Shown here in pieces: positions 57,690 to 64,000 of a stretch of 64,000 nucleotides of DNA. The stretch spans positions 1,415,001 to 1,479,000 of the forward strand of contig BSQZ01000106.1 in the NCBI GenBank assembly GCA_033239005.1, given 5' to 3'. Each line of letters opens with the position of its first letter. The stretch's first letter is position 1. Source of the DNA: Lamellibrachia satsuma (lineage: Eukaryota > Annelida > Polychaeta > Sabellida > Siboglinidae). Made by a program: the position numbers and the translations under genes. Under the pieces are notes generated by a model. It ran no database searches, was not told where the DNA came from, and saw only the letters and a program-made list of their open reading frames with translations.

Positions 57690-59067
57690 CTTCCAAATCG
57701 GTATCGGCTATGGCCGTGATGATTGACGGGTTGGTTGTGGGGCATGGGCGTCCGAAGGCGAGGTAGTTTGATGGTGTCACGGAGACCTGCACCTGGAGTG
57801 TCGGGTGGTCGAGGAACCGCGTCTTTCGCCACTCGCCTTTAGACCAGATGTGGTGCGACAATTTCACAAATGATTGCGCGGGTGGCTTGTTGGCGGGTCG
57901 CCGACGTCGACGACGGCGATGCTGGCATGGAGCACTAGTGAAGGCCGACACTTGGGTGAGCGTGTAGCAACTTCCGGCTGTGGCGGCTGCATGCTGCGGT
58001 TGCGTGGTCGCTCGCTCGGGCGCCCTCCGCGGCGTGCTCGGTAGCAGGCGAGACAGACGCGGTGTGGTTTGGTGTTCCATCCTCTTGCGCCCTCAGAGAA
58101 CAGAGCGAATACCGTCTTGCAATCGGGGCAGATCGCGGTCTGACCACGTCCCGGCTGGGAAGATACGGGCGCGGGTACCGAGGTCGTTGTGATTCTTTTG
58201 AAAGACGAGATGCCAGCAGCCGATGAAGGAAGGGCGTTTCGCGCCATCTCTTTCCCTCAACTAGGGTAATGACATCGTTCACGGTGCGCTCGAGTATTTT
58301 GTCTGCCCCGAGGATTTCACAGCGAATATCCATGACGGCGATCCCAGCGATGAGGACGTCCCTGACGATTATTTCTGTGAAGTCGACAGCGGTTGGAACC
58401 GGGCAGGCACATTAGACGGAGTAGGCGCAAGTTTCGGCCTTACCGCGTACACGGGCTGCAAACGACCGGAAAGATTCTTCGCGCTCTTGGCGGAGGAGAA
58501 CCAGCTCAGCCCGGTTGACGCCGGTGGCAACAGCTATCACCGCCATGGCTTTCATTGCAGCCATCAGCTCATCTGTGGGCTTCACGATAATGCCAGGGTC
58601 CGATTTTAGTAGTCCATACCCGAGTTCATCAGCTGCACACTGGAATAGCTGGGAGGAGGAGTTGTGAGGATCGATGCCCGATCCCAGGGCAAACGCGGCG
58701 TGAAAAAAACATTCCATTATTCCTCTGAGTCTCCCACATCGACCCTGGGCCGGTCCAACTTCGGCCCTCGGCATGCAGTAGCTGGTCCGGTGTAGGCCTG
58801 CTGGACGAGATGGACAGAGTTGTGGTTGCCCAAGAGCGCGATCGCTACTTCTTGGGGTTTCTGTCCAGTCGAGAAGCCACAGCCCGGCACGACACACTGG
58901 ATGTCTATGGTCGCCATGCTCAGCTCAAGGGATGACGCGGGTTGCACTCGTTGCTCGCAAATGACGTGCAGTTGATCATGAAGAAAACCACTCTCCTTCA
59001 GATGACAGTTGTCTTTAATCAGGAAATGATCAACTGTTGCACTCTGAAAGGAGTAACACAATAACAT
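57690..59067 (-). pseudogene. LTR-retrotransposon gag and start of protease, broken
   Basis: On the - strand, in several frames: an N-terminal Cys-containing block (IQCVVPGCGFS), a capsid-like helical region with ESFRSFAARVRGKAETCAY, a block with LGADKILERTVNDVITLVEG, and ARNALPSSAAGISSFKR. A zinc-ribbon-like pair CPDC and CLACYRARR follows, then SHHIWSKGEWRK and finally ITAIADT, where the protease active-site triplet would begin. The sequence stops there, so protease, reverse transcriptase and integrase are missing. Stops and frameshifts lie near 58725, 58415 and 58250. This gag type is common in invertebrate Ty3-like elements. Confidence 0.7.
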
Positions 59068-59336
59068 GAATACTAAATACTAGCTAACTAAGCTAAACAG
59101 CATTGACAGTGAAATGTGCGTATAGTAATGTATCTTGTACCTCAATGTAATCTCATCAGCACACAGTGTTCACTGTCGACCCATTCGTGTGGCACGCTAC
59201 GGGTATAATGTACTAGTGCAATTGACTGCAGTGGGCACTTGATGTCCAACCATGCATAACGATACGCATCACTGACCAGTGACCACCACAGATCTATAGG
59301 CCATATACTTGTAGACTACTTGCTACATCTCATCCA
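59068..59336. other. Spacer between gag fragment and CR1 copy 3
   Basis: No coding or repeat signal seen. Confidence 0.4.
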
Positions 59337-62336
59337 TCAAACATTCTTTAAAATAGAAGTGCAGGGGGGTTACCTAGAGGTGTCTCAAGCAGAACAAGAG
59401 GCCACTAGCACAGATAAACCAATATCAAATCATCCGAAAAACATCTCTGAAAAAGGTTATAGATGCGTATGTTTAAATGCAAGGAGCATAGTAAATAAGA
59501 AAAACGAATTAAACATTATGGTAGAAGATATTGACCCTCACATAATTGGTATAACTGAATCATGGGCCAACATAGATATAACAGATGCTGAATTAGGATT
59601 GACAGGATATGTAATGTTTAGGAAAGATCGAATAGGAAGAAGGGGCGGGGGAGTTATTTTATATGTTAAAGAATCTATTCAGGCTTCTGAAATAAAACTA
59701 GAAAGGGAAGCAGATTGCGATGAAGCTGTTTGGTGCAAAATTGTTTCAGGAAATTCAAAATTAACTATTGGATAAGTTTACCGAAGTCCAAACATAAACG
59801 AAGAGGACAACACAAAAATAAAAAAACGCCATAAAGGAAGTTAGTAAAGGGGAATGTATCATAATGGGAGATTTTAACCATGGACACATACACTGGAATT
59901 CTCTAGAGAGCACAGGGATTGAGGACCAACAATTTCTATTTTTAATCCACGATAACTTTCTTACTCAGCACGTACTAGAACCAACTAGGGGAGAAAATGT
60001 ATTAGATATAGTTTTGTCATCACAAAAAGAATTAGTGGACAATGTAAAAATATTTGAACCATTGGGTAATAGTGACCATAATCAAATACATTTTGATATC
60101 AAATCAATGTAAAATCAGAAAGTAAAAATAAGAAAACGTACAAGAGAAACTTCCACAAAGGTAACTACAAAGATATGAGAAAATACTTAGCAAAGCTAGA
60201 TTGGAATAACATGCTGATGAATAAGACCGCAATTGAATGTTGGAATATTCTAAAATATGAAATTGAGAGTATCATCGATAAATTTGTTCCCTTCCAAAAA
60301 CAAGGAAAACGGTGTAGAAAGAAACACTTGTCAAAAGAGGCTATTAGAAAAATAATGCCAAAACAAACTATGTGGAGGGTTTATAGGCGTACCAGAAAGG
60401 AAGAAGACTGCAAAATACAAAGAGGCACTTAATGCAGCTACAACTGAAATCAGACAATCTAAAAGAAGCTATGAGCAAAAACTAGCATGTAACATAAAAA
60501 ATGACAGCAAGAGTTTTTATGCATATGTCAGGAGTAAACAAAACGTACAAGACAAGGTTGGACCTCTATAAGACAGTGCTGGAAATATAATATCACAGGG
60601 GTTTTTAATGGTGGAAGACCTAAATGATTACTTCAGTTCAGTGTTTACCAAAGAAGATATTAGTTCATTACCAGTTGCTGATGCTAAATTTCAGAGGGCT
60701 AAATCTGACTATTTAGGTCCGTTAGTTGTAACTCCAGAATTGGTAGCTAAGAAAATAAAGGCAATGAAGGATAACAAATCACCGGGAGTGGATGGGATTC
60801 CTCCAAAATTACTAAAGGAAACAGTAGAACAAATCAGTATACCACTTGCAAGAGTATTCAACTTGTCATTAAAAGAGGGAGTTGTTCCGTTTGAATGGAA
60901 AGAAGCAAACATCGTACCATTATTTAAAAAAGGTTCGAGAAATAAGTCAGAGAATTACAGACCAGTGAGTTTAACGTCAGTGATTTGTAAATTATTAGAA
61001 AGGTTAATTAAAGACCATATGGTGGACTTCCTCGTTAAGCATAAATTATTAAATTCACCTCAACATGGATTCCTTAAAGCGAGGTCATGCTTAACAAATA
61101 TGTTATGTTTTTTAGAAGAAATCACTAAGTGGATAGACGTGGGATCGCCAGTAGATATTATCTACTTAGATTTTCAGAAAGCTTTTGACAAAGTGCCACA
61201 TCAAAGATTACTACTTAAATTAAAAGCCCATGGTATCGGGGATAGCATAACTGACTGGATAGAACAATGGCTGACTGACAGAAGACAACGAGTTGTAGTA
61301 GGTGGAGAAGTTTCAAATTGGAAATCGGTTTTGAGTGGGGTACCTCAAGGATCAGTATTAGGACCTATATTATTCTTAATTTATATCAATGACTTGGACG
61401 ACAGTATAACAAGTAACGTACTGAAATTTGTGGATGACACAAAACTGTTTAGAAAGGTTAATACTGATGGTGATAAACAATATTTACAAAACGATCTAGA
61501 CAGATTAGTGAAATGGTCTGAGAAATGGCAGATGTTGTTAAATTTTGGGAAATGTAAATGCCTACATACAGGACATGGGAACTTGAATGTAAACTATAAA
61601 ATGGGAGATACTGTTCTGGGTACTACTGTAAAACAAAAGGACTTAGGAGTTATAATAAGCGCTGATATGAAAGTTTCAGAGCAGTGTGGTATTGCAGCTT
61701 CAAAGGGTAATCAAATTATTGGATTGATTAGAAGAAACATAACATACAAGGGAAAAAAGTTAATTATACATCTTTATAAAGCAATAGTTAGACCTCATTT
61801 AGAATACTGTATGCAAGCATGGAGACCATATCGTAAGAAGGATATAGATACGCTTGAACGCATACAAAGGAGAGCAACTAAGATGATTCCAGAACTGAGA
61901 GACCTTAGTTATGAAGAACGCCTGAAAGAATGTGGTTTAACAACTCTAGAGACAAGGAGGTTAAGAGGAGATCAGATTGAAGTTTTAAGATATTGAATGG
62001 GTATGAAAATATTGATAGAAATATGTTTTTCTCACTCAAGAAGGATAGCAGAACTAGAGAACATAAGGTAAAATTAGTAAAGGATCAATGTAGATTGGAC
62101 ATCACGAAGCACTCGTTCTCACAGAACACAATAAACGAATGGAACAAATTGTCTACAGATTGTGTAACTACTAGCAGCGTGAATATGTTTAAAAACAAGG
62201 TTGACACATATCTCAGGAGGGCGGGTTATAAGTAGATGAACATTGTTGGACTCTCGATAAGCCAATGGCTTCCTTGTCCACTTGCCATCTGGGCCTTTGG
62301 CTTGGATGGCAAATCTTGTTAAATATTGTTAAATCT
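59337..62336 (+). mobile_element. CR1 LINE, copy 3 (5'-truncated)
   Basis: It starts inside the ORF1/ORF2 junction (aaacattctttaaaatagaa), carries endonuclease and reverse transcriptase, and ends in the 10-bp tail repeats. Lesions compared with copy 1: TAA at 59773-59775, an extra A near 59822, a 5-bp duplication near 60105, a 2-bp deletion near 60408, a TAA near 60569 and a missing T near 61987. The reverse-transcriptase frame 60608-61996 is otherwise long. The catalytic box reads FVDD instead of FADD at 61427-61438. Confidence 0.93.
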
Positions 62337-62752
62337 TCTAAGTTCTAACGTTAGTCTTAGATTTTCTAGATTGTGTGCAGTGATTCCGTTTTCTTTATCC
62401 ATGTAGCATCTAGTCGCGGAGGGCCATAGCGGCTACCAGACTGAGACATTATTTATATTAAAACGTTCGCCACCACTAACGACGACTTTAACGTATCTAA
62501 ACGAATACTTAACGAAACAGAAATAATAAATGGCGCCACAACACCCCGTGTGGTGGCGCCGCTATACATCCAAATCAGACCATGGCGCCGCCTCACGGAT
62601 TCTGATTAGCTAACAATTCCTCGCGGACCTCGATTCACCTACTATGTAGCCGACGACACATAATTACGGTGATGTTTCAGCAAACGTCGCGTCGCCATCC
62701 AGTGCGCCACTGCGGCGATGCAGGTTTTGATAAACCGAATGGAAAAATGTAA
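62337..62752. other. GC-rich spacer with a hairpin
   Basis: CpG content rises from about 62400 onward. A perfect 8-bp inverted repeat ggcgccac / gtggcgcc lies at 62532-62560. This could be promoter-type DNA for the candidate exon that follows. Confidence 0.35.
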
Positions 62753-62969
62753 ATGCAGCAACGTCGAAACATGATGCAGACCAGCCAGGATTGCAAATCA
62801 TCGGAGCTAGCTGACACCCGGGAATTCGAGTACATATCGGAGATGGAGGCCGCAGGCATAGCGAGGACTCACAGCACATCTACCGCCAGCAGTGCCAGTG
62901 CCAGTGGTGCGTCTGTCAACGAGTTGTCAACACATTTCACTTGGCAGTTTGGCCTGCAAAGGAGATTGC
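62753..62969 (+). CDS. Possible first coding exon of an unknown gene
   Basis: ATG at 62753 opens a 72-codon frame ending at a good donor GC|gtgagt (62970), phase 1. Composition is protein-like: an acidic start (ADTREFEYISEMEAAG), a serine/alanine-rich linker and FTWQFGLQRRL. The GC-rich context fits a host exon. No continuing exon is visible before the window ends and I do not recognise the family. Confidence 0.35.
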
Positions 62970-63087
62970 GTGAGTATAGCCATTTCTAAGCTTTGAACTC
63001 TGTTTGCGTGTGGTGGAATAACTTGTTGAAATAGTTGCAGGGAGATTGTAAGCCTCACATTAAGGCGTAACGGCTAACTAGCGTATG

Positions 63088-63375
63088 GCGGGGTGTCGGA
63101 TGTTTCGGCCCATATCGGGTTCGTTGGCCGAACCCGTTATAGGCCGAAACATCCGCAACCGGTTAACCATGACGTGTTTTCGCTGGCATAGGCCGAATCA
63201 ACCGTGTATGCAACTGGTGCCAGCGGGCTCCGTGGGCCGAAACGATTATCTCATCGCTGTTTCGACCATTTAACCGACATTCGACCTGTGTATTCTAACT
63301 GGGAAATGGCCTGCGCGCTCCCCGCTCGTTGTTCGTTATTTTCGATAATTGGACCGACTTGCGACACTTACAACC
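63088..63375 (+). mobile_element. Partial copy of the 8-bp-TSD transposon
   Basis: It begins GGGGTGTCGGATGTTTCGGC and follows the left part of the element at 25955-26972 (shared tgttttcgct, gaatcaaccgtgtatgcaac, tcgttattttcga). The similarity fades near 63375 and no right TIR was found. The first 65 bases form a nested hairpin: ggatgtttcggcc pairs with ggccgaaacatcc, and cgggttcg pairs with cgaacccg. Confidence 0.7.
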
Positions 63376-63418
63376 GTCTCCGAAGACGTCTAACTGGCGA
63401 ATGTGGCTTAGCCTTAGG

Positions 63419-63745
63419 CTATTTTCAGAGCATGCTCTTAAAATAAGGGCCGATTAGAGGCTTATTTTCAGAGCATACTCTGAAAATAAGGGCCGATCAG
63501 AGGCTTATTTTTAGAGCAGCGCAGCCCTGTTATATCTGCTACATTTAGATTTGGATGTTTAAGGAAATATTTGCTTTGTAGATGAAATAATGTGGAGAAA
63601 TAACTAGATAAACTCATAGCTGCACAGCCTTATTTTCAGAGCATGCTCTGAAAGTAAGGGCCAAACTGAGACTTATTTTTAGAGCATGCTCTGAAAATAA
63701 GGGCCGATCAGGGGCTTATTTTCAGAGCATGCTCTGAAAATAAAA
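63419..63745. repeat. Tandem array of 30-bp palindromes, 43-bp period
   Basis: Six units centred on gagcatgctc. Near-perfect palindromes cttattttcagagcatgctc… lie at 63419-63447, 63461-63490, 63629-63658, 63672-63701 and 63715-63742, with a half unit at 63504. Spacers are ggccgatcagagg-like and 13 bp. Two groups of three are separated by about 125 bp of unrelated DNA. Confidence 0.92.
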
Positions 63746-64000
63746 ATGACAATGCAAGTCCAGTGTAGATTAAAATACGCTCAAAAAGGACATTTTTAAT
63801 TCATTAATCAATAAAAAAAATCAGTCCAACAGGCAAATTTCCTGCCCACCTCCATTGTGGACAAAATCGGCCGAGCTAATGAATGCACCCACGCGGGGAA
63901 TAGGAAATATTCCATCCTGCGTTTTAATTGGTTAAATCAGCTTCCGGTTTGCTCGGGAAATAACAAATTATGGGCTGTTATTTCCAGAGCTGCTCAGTAA
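63746..64000. other. No gene recognised
   Basis: AT-rich edge of the window with an attggttaaatcag-type segment. Nothing identifiable. Confidence 0.4.

Noticed and set aside
63419..63745. Palindromic repeats considered as a CRISPR array
   Set aside because: Spacers are nearly identical and only 13 bp, there are no cas genes, and the context is an animal genome.

Overview
The window is animal nuclear DNA, most likely from an invertebrate. Three spliced genes with GT-AG introns encode metazoan proteins, including a ciliary axoneme protein. The rest is AT-rich and crowded with CR1-type and other non-LTR retrotransposons, LTR-element fragments, non-autonomous DNA transposons, minisatellites and long (TA)n tracts. 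I cannot name the species or phylum from this sequence. No prokaryotic operon, CRISPR array or convincing RNA gene was seen.

The host genes are: (1) a LYSMD3/LYSMD4-type LysM membrane protein on the + strand, exons 6586-6918 and 12128-12709, 304 residues; (2) CFAP161 (C15orf26-like, axonemal) on the - strand from 27588 down to 19546, with six well supported exons and one doubtful one; (3) GOLPH3 (Golgi phosphoprotein 3) on the + strand, exons 29180-29359, 32056-32302 and 34309-34733, 283 residues. CFAP161 and GOLPH3 are head to head, 1.6 kb apart. Two weaker gene candidates are a - strand terminal exon overlapping the 3' end of GOLPH3 (34726-35049) and a possible first exon at 62753-62969.

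Layout. 1-5.4 kb: a 57-bp minisatellite split by CR1 copy 1. 5.4-12.7 kb: LYSMD3, whose intron carries several repeats and two elements with terminal inverted repeats (TIRs). 14.5-19 kb: a minisatellite and two decayed LINEs. 19.5-27.6 kb: CFAP161, whose introns hold CR1 copy 4, a TIR element, a 55-bp tandem array made of copies of its own exon-3 splice acceptor, a MITE, and a 1-kb DNA transposon with an 8-bp target duplication. 29-35 kb: GOLPH3. 35-44 kb: gene-poor, with satellites, microsatellites and LINE ends. 44.3-50.7 kb: a second kind of LINE (element C), interrupted by CR1 copy 2 and by a further 1.5-kb insert. 50.9-59 kb: microsatellites, an LTR-retrotransposon pol tail, a broken zinc-finger/exonuclease gene of the protein-primed DNA polymerase B (Polinton-like) type, and a broken gag-protease region. 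59.3-62.3 kb: CR1 copy 3. 62.5-64 kb: the possible first exon, a second copy of the 8-bp-TSD transposon, and an array of perfect palindromes.

The three host genes do not form a pathway: LysM membrane protein, ciliary microtubule inner protein and Golgi PI4P effector. I found no convincing new multi-gene system. The most unusual local structures are the splice-acceptor array in CFAP161 intron 2, the palindrome array at the right edge, and the layered nested retrotransposon at 44-51 kb.
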